Shown here piece by piece: positions 42,592 through 56,196 of a DNA stretch of 64,000 bases. Position 1 is the first letter of the stretch; every line of letters starts with the position of its first letter. This DNA comes from Salarias fasciatus (lineage: Eukaryota > Chordata > Actinopteri > Blenniiformes > Blenniidae): contig NC_043758.1 in the NCBI RefSeq assembly GCF_902148845.1, forward strand, positions 37,513,643-37,577,642, written 5' to 3'. Position numbers and translations under genes: made by a program. The notes under the pieces were generated by a model. It ran no database searches and was not told the origin of the DNA. It worked only from the letters and a program-made list of their open reading frames with translations.

Positions 42592-45500
42592 TCACTCGAC
42601 AGGGCTCAGGCCACAGCGCCGCTCTCCAAACTCCTGTCCAAACTCGTGGATCCATTTGTTTGCCACTGGAAAACACACAAGTCAAAACACTTCACTCATT
42701 AATGGGCAAAAAGAAGAATCACGACTGAGGCTTTCTTCCCGTTGCTCACTGTAACTCTGGCCTCGCTGTGTTTGGAGAGCGAAGCCTCGACAGGTGAAAA
42801 CGGTTGCTCCCTGAAAACAACACCGTCTCTGAATACCTCTGCAGCTGCGGTGTGATGATTAATATCTGGGTCCCCGACTCTCGGTCGGCTGTCCCGGCCA
42901 GCAGATGTTTATTCCACGAGACGAGGCTCATCTCCAAATGCTTAATGCAGCGCAGATGTGGCGGAGCGGAACGCTGGACAAGCGAGCTTCACCACACACA
43001 CTTTTCCGTCTCCAGCTCCTGAATCTTACCCCATTTGTCCCCGATGAGGACAGGGCAGCCGGCGTGCAGCGTGTCCTCGTCTCCTTCGCCGTTTCTGTGG
43101 AGGTTCCACCAGAAAATAGCAGCTCTCTGCGACACGCAGAAACAACGTAAACATTAGAAAATCACACGTCTCATGGGCAGCTTTTCCATTTTAACAGCTG
43201 CAACTCAGATTGCGAGTGAAGCTGAAGTTCGGAGACCAAAACCAACCAAGACAGAAGTGGGTGTGTTTAACTCATCGGAGGCCATTACGGCGTGTTTACC
43301 TCCACAACGGGAACGCTGAAGTTGGCGTAGATGAAGGCCGTGGAGCCGCCTGCCTCCACAGAGCTGAGCTACAGAAACAAGGACATTCCTTCAGAGTTCA
43401 TCAGCTCACGGTACGAACGTCACTCTGCCTGCTGCACCGCTCTGAAAGTCTCGAAATCTGGATTGAATGCACTGACAGATTAAAGCACTCAATAGATCAT
43501 CAAATGGGCTGGCGACGGATTATAGACAGAGCAAGCAAACAATAGAAGAGAACAGAAATGAGATAAGTGCTATAATGAAGGCCAGAGTATGACTGAAGCC
43601 AGAACATTTACATTTTTATTACAGGAAGTGAGATCACTTCCACTCTTAGCTTCTCAGGCTGGTCTTTCCAAAGTCCTACAAAACTGGAGCTAAATGCACG
43701 TTTCTGGTCTTTAATTTCCAGGTGGAGCAGCCAGCAGGGGCGTGACCGGGAGCCACGGCCAGCCAGGCCACGGTTCCAGCTCCACTCACGTAGATCATGA
43801 ACGTCGCCACGCGGTTTCCAGTCTTCAGCCTGAACACAGGACTTGACGGAGACTGGATTCACAGAGAGAGAGAGAGCAGACATTAGAAATCTGCTGGCGA
43901 TCATATTCATTATTGATCTGGCTGACTGTCATTTCACCAGTAAAACAAGGACGTGTTTACTTAAACAATCCTCAAATCCACAAGTCTGAGCTGTCAGACA
44001 ACACAACAAATGAAAACATCTGCACTATGAGATTCTTAAACTTACGGTGGCATGGTCGAAATGAGGCTCGTAATGCCCGCCGATCCCATAATTCACCACC
44101 TGGAGGTACTCGCCGTACGGATGCTTCACATTTAGACCAGTGACCAAAGAGATCCGCTGGTCCAGCTTCTCAACAACGGAGTGTGCCGAGTCCTTGAGCC
44201 AGGCACTGCAAGGGAGACGGACGAATTCAAGACAAATGGAAACCTGCTGTGAAGAGACACAGAGGCGATCAGAACTGTGAAGAGCAGCCGTCACCTCTTG
44301 CTGATACGATAATCTGCGGCTGCTTGCTTCTCTCCAGCGGCGACCACGGACCTCCTCAGCTGGTGAGCAAGAACAAGGAGGAGCTTGAGGTTACGGTGAA
44401 AGTGAGTTTGGCCAGTTTGTCCAGGGATGAGGGAGTGATACACACACTCCACTCTGGTCTGATTCATTTCTATCCTCACAGGATGATTATTTCAAGTCAG
44501 TCATTCGATTCATTCGTGGTCTTACAGTAGAACTTTGAATGGATCGCAATATGATTCTTACAATGATTACAGTCAGTTAGTTCTAAATCATTGTGTTGAA
44601 ACATCTTTACCCTTTAACTGTCCTCATCGGTTTGTTTTATTCCAATTTCCAGTGAACAATTAAAAAGAAAAGACCTTAAAACATCTCCTCCTCTGCTTTC
44701 ACCACATTTCTAAAGGTTTCAGACCCTGAGAGCAGATAAGAGAGATCAGATCCATCACTTGCATTCACATTCATATTATGGTTCAGAAAGTGGAGAGAAT
44801 GCATCAAAAAACAGGAACATACAGAAGACCGAACAAACAGCCCTGTCGTGAAGCACAAACTGGTGAAAGTGCTCAAGATCCCGATGATTTAGACAGTGAG
44901 CCGTATGAAAGCATTTCTGATTCACCTACATTTTAAATAAAGTGTCTTTGCTCATAAAGAACATTGCGACTCTGCCTCTGAGGGATGCAATCACCATTTC
45001 ATACATCTGTTTTTTAGTAGTTGAATTGTCTGCAGAAAACTGAACATCTCAGATTCACAGTGCTACTTCAACTTTAAAGTGAGAATTATTCTCTTTATAA
45101 CAAAGTAATGTTTAAAACCGTCGTGAAGAGCTGTCTGTTCGAAGGCTGGAGGAACCATAACATTCGAAGCGTATTCGGTACTCGTGGTTAACAAACTCTG
45201 CTCACGCTATAAGCCAATACCGCGGCGGCCTGTTTCCAATCAGCCTGCAGGCGGACGGAATGATGAAATGAGCCGAGGCTGGAAAACTCCGAGGACAAAG
45301 CCAAAACCCTCGAACCCTCACAGAAACTATAGGAGCCGCTCAGCCGGCCCAGCAGACCCCCAGCAGAGGCTGGGCCGGCCGGCCGCTCTGAGGACAACGT
45401 CCCCGTCTCTTCCACACGGCCACACACTCCACGCTCAACCTATGTGGACAGTTTGGAGAAGCGAGCCAAGTTTTCACAGTAATGTATCCCTCATTCCTTT

Positions 45501-48500
45501 AAGCCTCGCAGTGTGTTTGGACACAGACCCAGTCTCCCTCCGAAGGGTCTCCCCAGGAGGAGCGCGGCCGGCGAGACCCCAGCAGGGCACTGGATCCCCT
45601 CGTACTGGATGTTTACCTTTCTGCAGCTCGCCTGAAACATTTCAGTCCACATTCAGGGGCCAGGAGGACCCTCACAACCCAGCATGTTCAGTTTCAATCT
45701 CACAGCTCGCAAAGATTCATCAGAAAAAAACTGGATTTACCCATGAAGCTATGGGGCCGTCTGCAGACAGTGTTGTTTCTGGAGCCGAAAGACATTTCAA
45801 CACATTTCACACTGAGCAGAAAATTCAAATAAAATGACGAGAAACAGGTACGTATGAGCCTAGAAGCACCGCTTCAGTGTAGCAGAGTGTTAAAACAATC
45901 CAATGTTGTTCCAGCTTATTACAATGACGCAGTTCAATAAAAAGTCCTGCAGCCATGAGGAAGATGAGGAAATACTGGGAACCACCCAGAATAACACCGA
46001 TGATCTGCATCATGAGCAGAACCGGCCCCGACTGGAGGCTGGTTCATGTGACAACACGTTTTATCACATAAACAACATCAGCAGTGGCCTTCGTTTAGTC
46101 TGAACTCGTTCTGTCTTCAGTGTGACGGAATGTTAATGAGAGAATAACCGAGTTCTCTCAGCAACAACGCCACCTTTTCCAGAGTTCCTGGAGGAGCCGG
46201 GGTTTTGCTGGTCCCGTGAGGCAGAGCTCTGAGGCATTAAAACCACGCGAGGATCTGACTGGATGGAATGAAAACGCAGGCTGATGGTGAAAACACGACT
46301 TGTTTTCCTTTCCTCAGGCACTGGAGACTCCTCGCTGTGCCGGGGATGAGCACTCACCCCGGACTGGGCCAGCCCTTTGACGCCTTCGGCCTCGGCGTCC
46401 GTCACGAAGTCGTGGAAGAGGACGACCAGCGGCCGCAGGCTCAGCACCTCCCTCCTGACGGGCCGCAGCAGCAGCGCCGGCCGGCCGTTGGTGAAGAAGT
46501 CGCAGTAGAGCCTGGGGTTCCTGAAATGCATTGGCTGTTTGGAGAAAATGGAGAATTAATGGCCTCAGAAACTCAAACAGATCCTCTCAGTGTTACCGTC
46601 TACCCACAAGCCGAACGGCTATTACCGCGTTAAGCTAATTATAGCTTCTGAAGGCCAAGAACAGTTAAAACTACGACAGGCTTGAATCCTGACGACGAGG
46701 CTGCTCAGTTTTGTGTTTTGATTCCTGGCTGTGGGGCTGTCAGATCCAGGAACAGGATTTATCATCATGGTTTTAACGTCTGGTGGCAAGAAATGAACGA
46801 TCCGCACAGAATGACTGAATATCTCTATGACTGATGATGCTGGGAGAGTTTTGTTTTTGTTATTTTCTTTGGTTTCAGTAGTCCAAGTTTCTGATCGCTC
46901 ATGATCAAATAAAACTAAAGAGACGGTAGTTTGTCTCTGCTGCTCCTTGTGATCACTTTTGTGATCATCACAACCAAACTACGTTCTGTTCCTCGAGTAG
47001 AAACATGAAGTTATTTGGTTTTATGCACCGAATATGTGAAAGAAGGTCCCTGGATGTGTGATCAGCTCCAACTCTTTTAAAACGAGGCTCAAGAAACAAG
47101 CTTTCTGCTTGCTTCAATCATTCTACGCTGTCATTATCTTTCTTTAACTCTTGTTTCATGGACTTTTTACTCAGTTATTCTTCTGATCTCTGTTTTTAAT
47201 ATTTGTGTGTTTTTATCTTCACTCGATTGTTTTTAATTGCTGGTCCTGTTGGGTTGGCTGATATTAAAGAGAGCTTTGAATGTGTGTTTCCTAACTGCAA
47301 CTGTCTCCACTCTGAAGGACTGCGGACTGGAATTGAGCAGGGGGTTTGCAAACCACTACACCACCAAGCAGCTGTCATGTGGATGTGATGGATTTAGAAT
47401 ATGTGTGATAAGGAATGGAAATTTAGGCGAGTGAGCCAGAAGCTGAATAACTTCAACAGAAATCTGAGTTTTTCTACGTTTTCACGGCTTTAACGAACCA
47501 AACACGTTCACACTCCTACTCAGCTGCGTGTTTACAGGAAACAGATGGATTTCACTTCCACAATAGCCATTTAAGTGCTCAGTAATGATCAGTACCTGGG
47601 AGCCTTGAGTCCGGCAGAGTCTCTCATACGTGCCCCTGGTCCTCAGGTGGGTGGAGCCGGGTCTCCTCAGGCCGCCGCCTCCTGGTGGAGCCGCAGAAGC
47701 CAGCAGATTCTCATATTCCTCCACGTTCTTCAGAACTCTCCCATTCGTGGGATCTGAGAAGAAACAGGCGGAGCGGGTCAGGAGCGGCCGAGGCTCCGGG
47801 TCAGAGGTCAGACCAGAGGATGGAGACGAGTCTGAGGGTTTACCGTGATGAAGCAGCTCCTGAGACACGCTGAGAGCGGAGGAGACGTTTCCCGTCTGAA
47901 ACGGAGAAGGAACTACTGAACACCGCATCCTGACGTCTCCCAAAATGCACCTGCGTCGTGTCTGTCCACCTACTTTAAAGTGGGAGAAGGCCAGGTGGTC
48001 CAAAGCGTCCTCTAAGGTGCCTTCATTCTCGGGGCTCCAGCGTCGCCCCGCTCCCCTGAAGAGACGCACCGACTCCTCCAGCCACTGCACCGAGTGGTAG
48101 TAGTCCTGCTGCTCGTAGGCCACCTGCGCAGCAGGGCACAGGGAGAACATGCAAACTCCTCACACTGCAAAAAATTTAAAATCTGAGCAAGATTTTAAAA
48201 CTTGTTTTGAGTGAAAAGGTCTCATTTTACTAGATTCAAGATGAATTCACTTAAAAATTATGTTTCAGCAAGATAGAAAGACTCAGTTTAAGAGAATTCT
48301 CTGAAATCAAGACAATTTTCACTTGTTCTGGCAATTCACTGGCAATTTTTTTTCTTATTTCAAAGTAAAAGTATCTCAACAATCTGCCAACAGAACAAGT
48401 GAAACTTGTCTTGATTTCAGAGAATTCTCTTAAACTGAGTCTTTCTATCTTGCTGAAATATAATTTTTAAGTGAATTTATCTTAGATCAAGTAAACTGAG

Positions 48501-51186
48501 ACATTTTCACTCAAAACAAGTTTCAAAAATTTGCTCTAATCTGGATTTAGGGAAAGGCTTTCGAGTCCAAATTTATCAAAAAGTGACTTATTATGTAAAA
48601 TATTACAGGCAGACTGTCTTTCATACAAACAGGATGGAAAAAATGGGATTGCTTTAGGTTTAGAATTGCAGAACTAATTAAATATTGAAAAGAAAAAGGA
48701 AAAAAGCAGGTATGTTCTCCCGTTTGACCCGCTGTTCTCTGGTTAAACAACCAGTCAAGTCTGGAACTAAAACTATTTAAAACTGCACTAATTCACAGTT
48801 TAATGTTCAAACATTAGGGAGTACATAGTGTGTGATATATACATATTTCCTCCTAATCATTATGTAAAGAGTATATACATATGTATATTGCATCGTCTAC
48901 GTGAATCCTTGTGTTTTTATTCAGAGTTGCGCTCTGGAGAAACCGGCTCTTTCATCTCACTCTTTATTCATACAATGAAAACACTTTTTTAATATTTTCA
49001 GTTAAAGAATATTCTCATCTTATGCCTTATAGAATCAGTCACATTTCAGAGATGTGGAGTGTTTTTTCAGAAACTTGGACCTGATTCCACTCATGCGTGT
49101 TTTTCTCTCTCCTGTGGGAAACCAGAGAAACGCTCTGAGATGAGGATTTCTGCAGACTTTCAGCGTAGTTCTGACGCTGTCAACATTTCCGTGTGTGGAG
49201 ATGAAACTCTGTGGTCTCAGTGGAAATGTGCAGCTTTGTTCTATCCGAGTTGCATTATGGGTATTTTAGTTTGTAGGAACTGGTTTTAAAAGGTCGGCAC
49301 TGCTGGTTATCGAGCAGTGTGTGTTCACACACTCTCTCAGATGAACTGAGCGAGCGGAGGCGAGTTCAGCAGTGAGATGATGTGTTTTCCACACAGCGAG
49401 TCTCTCCCACCCGGCCCGGCCCGGCCCTTCCACAAGAAGAGCGGAGGAATTCACTGTGGTGAAGAATCTTTCTTTCTTCTCCCCCCTCCTCTGCTCTGAG
49501 CAGTGAAATCAGCCTCACATCAGGAGGATTCCAGCCCCGCGGTGGAGACAACCTCCTTCCACGCAGCAGCGACCTCAGGAATGAGACGCTCATCGGAGAG
49601 GAGACGCCGTCCACGTCGCCACAGTCTATTCATTTCAGTCAGCATGTGCAGCTTTTCCCCTCTGAAAGCAGACACTACATGATGACAGACGTGTTTCCAC
49701 ACTCTCTGTTCGGCTTCGTTTGAGAAAAACACAGATGTGAAAAAAAACAAGGTGTGTCAGCGCTTTAACTTCACGGCTGCACGTTTCATTCTTGCTTACG
49801 TTCATAGGCCCTGTAATCTCTTCAGACCAGTAGATTCCATATAAATCCACCTGGAGGTGGATCTAATGAAGGGTTTCCAGCGTTAAGATGAGTGTGAGTG
49901 TGTTTCTGCAGACACACACGTTGAAACATTGAAGATAACGCACACTGTCCAGTTCAAGATTCAGAAATATGAGCAGTATATGAAATAGGTTACTGTACAT
50001 GGAGATGATTTAATACATGCATTATTCATGACTGCGTACTCTGAAGAGGAGGAGAAGCTCACATGACTTTATCCCCACATGTTTTAGACGATAGGTGTTT
50101 TGGTTTTTTGATTCAGATTTATTTCTACTCTGATATGTTTGAAGCTTCATGTTGGTGGCCTTTGGCTCAGAGCTCCAGCAGATGGTCTCAGTGGAAACAC
50201 TGTCTGAGGCACTGACACTCCTGTCTGAACCATCTTCCTCATGGAGGGTTTTCTGAGTTGATCACCAGCAAAACGCAGACAAACCGACAGCAGGAGCGAT
50301 TTGTGTGAGAATGCAATGAAGCACACAGTTGTGTTTGTGGTTTTCTTGCTTTCCGTGGTTTACCAGCATCTTTCCTCCTTCATGGGTTCATTTTATTACA
50401 CCATAAATAAAGGTCATTTCCCTTGACGACCTGCACCTGTTTCTGATGTTAGAAGACTGTGCCCCGAGGCAGTCTGGGTAGGAGGAGGTCAGCGTCCGCC
50501 CACAATAAAAGGCAAATGGTCACGAGGTTAAATGGTCACGAGTGTCTGTCTGTGTGAAGACAGACTTTCAGTAACATCTCGCATGTTCTTCAGAGGTTTT
50601 CTGTGAACCGGGGTGAACATTCTTTGCTGCATCTGTCCAATGTGGCAGAAATGTGAAGTGAGTGTCGTGCGATTTGTGAACTCCAGGTGAACTCTGAGCC
50701 AGCTTTCACCAGTTTGTGCAGCAGTGAGCGGTTCAGTGTGACTCCAAGACGAACGGATATAATCTGTGTATTTCTTCCCTGAGCATCGGCTGGAGTCAAA
50801 CTCTCAACCTTTCAGTGCAAATAAAATGAAGAACTATGAAGAAACATAATGAAAATATACTTTGGACAAATGAAATTGAAAACACTTGTTGGTTATTTCT
50901 TACTTCATGTACATCGAACATAAATCTTTACCTTTCCAACCAGAAAGCAGTCGTCTCCGGACAGCAGGACAGCCTTGCTGGGCAGGTACACGTCGGTCGG
51001 CACGCCGTCGGTGACTCTCCGGAAGCGGCCGCTGGCCAGGCCGGACACCTGGAGCGCGTACACGTCCTGCAGCCTCATCAGGCCCCTGGCGGCGCCCTGG
51101 AGGTCCGCCAGGCGAGGCAGCTCGGCCCGCTCCTCCTCGTAGCTGGACCTGAGGGCTGCACGGCAGAGGGTGAGGGTGTGTGTGTG

Positions 51187-51218
<32 letters not shown>

Positions 51219-52633
51219 ATGGAGCGCCGGTCATCAGCCAAACCTTGTGCGTTCTCCAGGGCCTCGTTGCTGAACACCACGTTCAGCCACTCTGAATGAA
51301 GGCGCTTGATGAGGGTGAACGCCGCCAGAGGGTTGGCCATGGCGGCCGCGGGGCCCTCGTGAAGCTCCGTGTGCAGCTCGGACACTTTGGCATGAAAACT
51401 GTGTGAAAGACGCACGGCTGTTGCAACAAGATGGAACTGATCAAACCTCCCAGAGGAGAAGAAGAGTTCATTCACATCAAACGACAAGAAGAAGAAAACT
51501 GCTTCAGAAATTCACTTCAGCTTCTGAACGCAAAGGATCATGGACGGCAGAAAAACCGATGGGAGAGTCTCGATTTTGAGCGTGAATCATGGAAACCTTC
51601 ATCTCTTCATGCAACCACCAACATGACGTGAGCACATTTTCCAACCAAACCCCAGGAAGAAAAGGAAAAAGAAAAGCAGAGTTAGAGTTACTGCTGGATC
51701 AGTCTGGGGAGAAACGCTCATGCAGGAGAGTCAGAGGCTTTTCCATGACTACACTGTTGAATCAGAGGGATGAATCAGTAGAACGTGTCTGGAGAAAAAC
51801 CCTGAAACCAAGCAGTTATTTCATCTGTTATTGGGCAAGTGACAATGTTAACAATCTATATTTTTATGTTTAGGTCCTAATTAATACTCTAATAAAGGTT
51901 AAGAGTGACTGAGGTGAGGTTTTCCTATTATCTCTGACAATATCAAGCATTTGATTGATGCATTTTTTCAAAATATAATCAGGAAAAAGCAAAAAATGTG
52001 CCTGAACATGTGCACAGAGAAACTACTGCATGTATTTAAAAAACCCAATAAGTGTCTTTAAACTGCATTTATGTGTAGTTTTTCAAAGTGTTGGATCCAT
52101 TTGAAGGAGATATGAATGTGCGTCTGCTTTAAAGGCTTATCCTATAATAATAATGTTGAATATTCAACATCTCAGGGTTGAAATCTTCTAAGTTTACATT
52201 TCTTTCAGTGAGTACCTGTAAAGGGTTAAAAAGCTGTTTAAAGATCTTGGCATCCCACACGCACACACATCTCCATTCTTGTGAAATAAGTATATTAAAA
52301 ACAGCTGATTTTTATTTCATTGCAGATGTGGATTTATCAATCCCAGTAAATCTCCTGCAGCAGTGATCCAATCATCCCTTCCAGCTGTAATTCTGCTCAG
52401 AAATAGTTTATAATGAGGCCATACAGGAGAAAAGCTGATGCTCACCGCCGGATGTCCTGCAGCCTCTCCAGCTCGTGCTCGATGTAGGTCTTCAGGGAGT
52501 CGATCAGTTTCCGCTCCACACTGATCGCCTGCTTCACGCTGAGCAGAGATGTAAACATTTCTCCTCCACATCCAGGAGCCAGAGCGACGCTCAGGAGGAC
52601 AGAAACCAGGCAAACGTGAGCAGGAGGCTCCAT
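42592..52633 (-). CDS. p4ha3: Collagen prolyl 4-hydroxylase subunit alpha-3
   Basis: This is the catalytic subunit of an ER enzyme that, with protein disulfide isomerase, makes 4-hydroxyproline in collagen-type repeats using Fe(II), 2-oxoglutarate, O2 and ascorbate. Thirteen exons join in phase: 52633-52446, 51398-51244, 51155-50932, 48123-47974, 47895-47844, 47753-47596, 46534-46358, 44359-44295, 44205-44046, 43852-43790, 43368-43300, 43126-43030, 42665-42592. The product is 543 aa, against 544 in human P4HA3. A hydrophobic signal peptide follows the first Met (VCLVSVLLSVALAPG). The substrate-binding TPR region (YYHSVQWLEESVRLF) comes next. The dioxygenase core has the metal ligands in HYEPHFDHAT (HxD) and DTLHAGCPV, and the 2-oxoglutarate lysine in GDKW. 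The exon count agrees with the human gene as I recall it. Nothing appears broken. Confidence 0.97.
48160..48545. mobile_element. Fold-back (long inverted repeat) element
   Basis: The left arm (about 48170-48345) and right arm (about 48375-48535) are inverted copies of each other for roughly 150 bases. One shared stretch reads gaattctcttaaactgagtc on the right arm and its complement on the left. The centre is short. It starts near 'cactgcaaaaa', a common start of fish MITEs, and has no coding frame. It sits in p4ha3 intron 3. Confidence 0.75.
51178..51218. repeat. (GT)n microsatellite
   Basis: A GT run with one GC interruption in the 88-bp p4ha3 intron 2. It fills nearly half of that very short intron on the branch-point side. 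Confidence 0.95.
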
Positions 52634-55230
52634 GTCCGACTTATCCCAGCATCCCCGCAGCCCGCCGGGTCTCCGGTGGTCTTCCAGGGGTTTGTGAGTT
52701 CCACACCTCCTCCTCCGTGCGATCACACCCTGCAGGAGCTCCAGTGAACCCGGGATCCGTTCCTGAATTCACTGCCTCTTCGGTCTGAGAGAACCTAAAT
52801 ACACCACGCTTTATCTGGATTTATTAATAATCCTAAGAAACAACAACAGAAACAACTTGGTTTTACATTCAAAGTGTGAGAAACCCAGAATGATTCCCCT
52901 GCAATGGCAGGCAGCTGCTGCGGTGGAACAGCGACATCTGCAGGCGGGGCGTGGCTCTTACATCCAACTGCAGCTAAAAAAGGAGTCTGAAACCTCTATT
53001 TGCGCCACTTTTCCACTAAATAAAATTATTCTGGAGCCGCAAAACATGTCAGTTTTCTGAAATGAAGGAAATAAAACATCTAATAGTCATTTCTATGCAT
53101 ACAACAAGAGAGAGGTTACACTAATGAAGTGTCAGAGACACAGTCGAGATATATTTTATTACATTTTAGCTGTTGTGGTAATTTATAAATGTTTTTTTAC
53201 TCCATTTTCCCACATTAGTAATTTTTTACATCTTGGCTATTGTAGCCCCAATTAATGCTTTAGTTACTTATAGTCACTCTGTGTTTCCTCATCTTTAAAG
53301 CAATTTTCACCATCCTAGACATTTTTCATAGTTTCTTCTTTCTTTCTTTACTATTTTTATTTTTCCTTTTTTTTTTTATTGTTCTCCAGCTTTTGCTTAA
53401 CTCCTTTTATTTCCTTTTCTTTTTTCTTTCCCTGAAACATTTTTTGGGGCTGTTTTTGCTATTTTACCTTATTTAGCTTTTTTAAAAAAAAATATTTTTG
53501 GAAATCAATATGGAGTGTTAATAAAAATGAGAATAAGTGATTATCTCCATCTGAGAGCTTGATGAAGTCACAGCAGAGGAGCTGAAGAGCCACATGCTGC
53601 AGGTTCAGACCCCTGAGATGAACCCACTGCACCGTCTGGATTAGCAGTTTGTTAGGATCAGATAATTCTGTGACAAAGCTGGAGCTGGGATTTGCTGTAA
53701 TAAGCAAAAACAAGTGTTTCTTCAGATCTGATTAGGAGTTGGTGATGAGCACACTCACCTCGGGGACCAATATCTGTAGCGTTTGCATGTTTTCTTCAGT
53801 GAATGACATTAAATCAACACATTCTTCTATTTCTTTATAGCCTGTGTTGAAATTAGATTGTGCCATATGAACATAACGTGCAGACTTTCTGAGGCTCCCT
53901 TCAGTTTGTCATTTAGATTCTTATCATATTCAATGAAAATGACATACTCTACTTTAAATAAAGTAATCTGCACCAACATGTTATGTATTCAGGGACGACA
54001 TGCACTGACATCTGAAATCAAACACATTCTTAGATTTGGTGCTTTTACATATCCGCAGAAAAGTGTCATAACAGATTTCCGTCACATCAGACGCACACTC
54101 GTCACAGAGTTCATTATAAATCCTGTTTGCTCAGCCAGAGAGGAAGTCCTGAATCTGCAGCCCGGCTTTTTGGTGAACCTTAAATCCTCCCAGAGCAGGA
54201 TATGGATCTTTATTGACCCTGGAACAGAGCTGCAGCGTCGACCTGGTTTATGTTTGACAAACTTATAAAACTATAGATTCTGCGTCCAAAAGGGGTGTCT
54301 GGTCCCCTCACAGCAAAGAGGTTATGACTGATTCCACAGAGCGTAAACATGCTTTACATAAGTCATCTTTATTCAGAGTTTTTGGAATTTAACTTGAAAG
54401 CACAAAGTTTCCACACATGTAAGTGTAAGTCTTGAAAAATAAATGTAAATCCTCAGCGTTTGTTTGATCAAACAGACCAGATATGAAAGCATCAGGAAAG
54501 AATTGCTCTTCTTGATTAAAATCACATAACATTAAGAAAGAAAGAAGAAAAAAATGCCACAAAAAGCATTACACCAAGCAAATCCACTATAAAGGCACAA
54601 AACATACTGACACGCGTCAATAAGTGGGTTTTTTTTTTTCATTTTAAAATGAAGCGAATTCTAAATTTTACAAAAGGTGTAATGCTTTTACTCAGTATAA
54701 CTAATCTCTGTTCATTAAAACAATATTTCCGATTCCAGCACCAGGCTTTTATAAACTACACACCTGTGGGTCGTATCAGGCTTTATCGGCCTGAACAAGG
54801 GGAAATTCCAACAAAGCTACAGAAATTACATCGACATTGATTCTTCCCGTCATATTTTAAATCTGAGCTTTAGAGTTTGAACAATAAAACAAACATATTT
54901 CTGTCTGATTTCAGGCTTTTTCACCATTAAGGCAGGAATTTAGAAGTGCGAAGATGCAGCCTGTAACAGAAACACAAGCTGCTGTCTGTGAGTCAGTCTG
55001 AACCCAGCAGCAGCTCAGAGGGAGAACAGGAGGAGAGAAGTGAGTCAGATGAGGAGTAACAGCTTCACAACAACCTATAAAGAGACGGTAAACTGAAGTT
55101 ATTGGACGTTTTTTGGAGACAGCCTGCTTGGCTGCTCCTCTGTGTATATGAATGTTCAGATTTGAGCTCTGCAGGTAACCTTTTAAAACTTCTTGATCTG
55201 TACATTTGATTCAGAGTGTAGGCCGGGTCT
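52634..55230. other. Intergenic between p4ha3 and the odorant receptor gene
   Basis: No gene is supported. The first 150 bases are the p4ha3 5' side. The rest is AT-rich, with long T-rich runs near 53340-53480. A tttatt at 54368 could be a minus-strand poly(A) signal for the receptor gene. Confidence 0.6.
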
Positions 55231-56196
55231 TCAGGAAGCCGACGGCCCGTCCTGCAGTTTGAGCCGAACGCTCGGCTGGACTCTGCCGGAGCAGCAGAGG
55301 AAGGTCTTGCCGACGTAGCCCCGGAGACTCTGGTCCCTGAAGCCGTAGATGAGCGGGCTGAGGAAGCGCGGGATGAGGATGAAGCTGAAGTAGTTGAAGA
55401 AGGCGATGTCTTCGGGCTGCCAGTCGGCGTGCAGCACGATGAGGGACTCGGTGATGGGGTGAGTGAAGGCCAGGATGCTGAGCAGCAGCTGGAAGGCGTG
55501 CAGCATCACCGTGTGCATGGCCCTGTTCACCGACACCTTGTCCTGCCGCAGCTTCCTGGTCTCCAGCAGGATCCTCACGTAGGTGAAGAGGATGACCGCG
55601 GCCACGACGGCGAAGAAGAGCACGCTCACCGCCGCTCTGAACAGCATCTGGACCGGAGACGAGTTCACCGCCACCGTCTTGCAAACCACGGGAGTGGAGA
55701 AGACGTCAGCGGCGGGGCGCCGCTGCCCAATGGAGAACTCGGTGACGGTGAACGAGCAGCTGACGAGCCACACGGACAGGATGATGATCCAGATCCGGTC
55801 GGAGCGCCAGGCGGCCGGCCGCTGCAGAGGGTACAGGATGGCGACGTAGCGCTCCAGCGACATGGCGGCCAGGATCAGGGGCGTGTTCTGGAAAGTGACG
55901 GTGGAGAGCAGCAGCAGGGGGAAGCAAAAGACCATGGCGAACTTCACCCGACCCATGACGAAGAGGAAGAGCAGGACGGACGACAGCACCTGCAGCGCAT
56001 CGTTGACCAGCATGCAAGCAAACAGGACGTAGCGGGACGTGTCCAGAAACTGCCTGTGGGACGCAAAGACGCGCAGCATGACGGCGATGCAGCACAGGAA
56101 GACGCAGAACAGGGGGATGACGATGCACACCTTTATGATCACAGACATGCTCTTCTGGGAGGTGGCGTTGACGTGGAGCTCACTCACGTTCTGCAT
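55231..56196 (-). CDS. Odorant receptor 131-2-like GPCR
   Basis: A single-exon, 321-aa seven-transmembrane receptor of the class A odorant-receptor-like group that is annotated in fish as 'odorant receptor 131-2-like'. The N-terminus has N-glycosylation sites (NVS, NAT). The end of TM3 carries MSLERYVAI (an ERY form of the DRY motif). TM6 has TVMLHAFQLLLSILAF. TM7 has IPRFLSPLIYGFRDQ, where SPLIY stands for NPxxY. Typical family phrases are LDTSRYVLFACML and FNYFSFILIPR. It is expected in the plasma membrane as a chemoreceptor; ligand unknown. The start is the first ATG of the frame and leaves a normal short N-terminus. Its neighbours are not receptors. Confidence 0.85.
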   Translation of the reverse strand: MQNVSELHVNATSQKSMSVIIKVCIVIPLFCVFLCCIAVMLRVFASHRQFLDTSRYVLFACMLVNDALQVLSSVLLFLFVMGRVKFAMVFCFPLLLLSTVTFQNTPLILAAMSLERYVAILYPLQRPAAWRSDRIWIIILSVWLVSCSFTVTEFSIGQRRPAADVFSTPVVCKTVAVNSSPVQMLFRAAVSVLFFAVVAAVILFTYVRILLETRKLRQDKVSVNRAMHTVMLHAFQLLLSILAFTHPITESLIVLHADWQPEDIAFFNYFSFILIPRFLSPLIYGFRDQSLRGYVGKTFLCCSGRVQPSVRLKLQDGPSAS

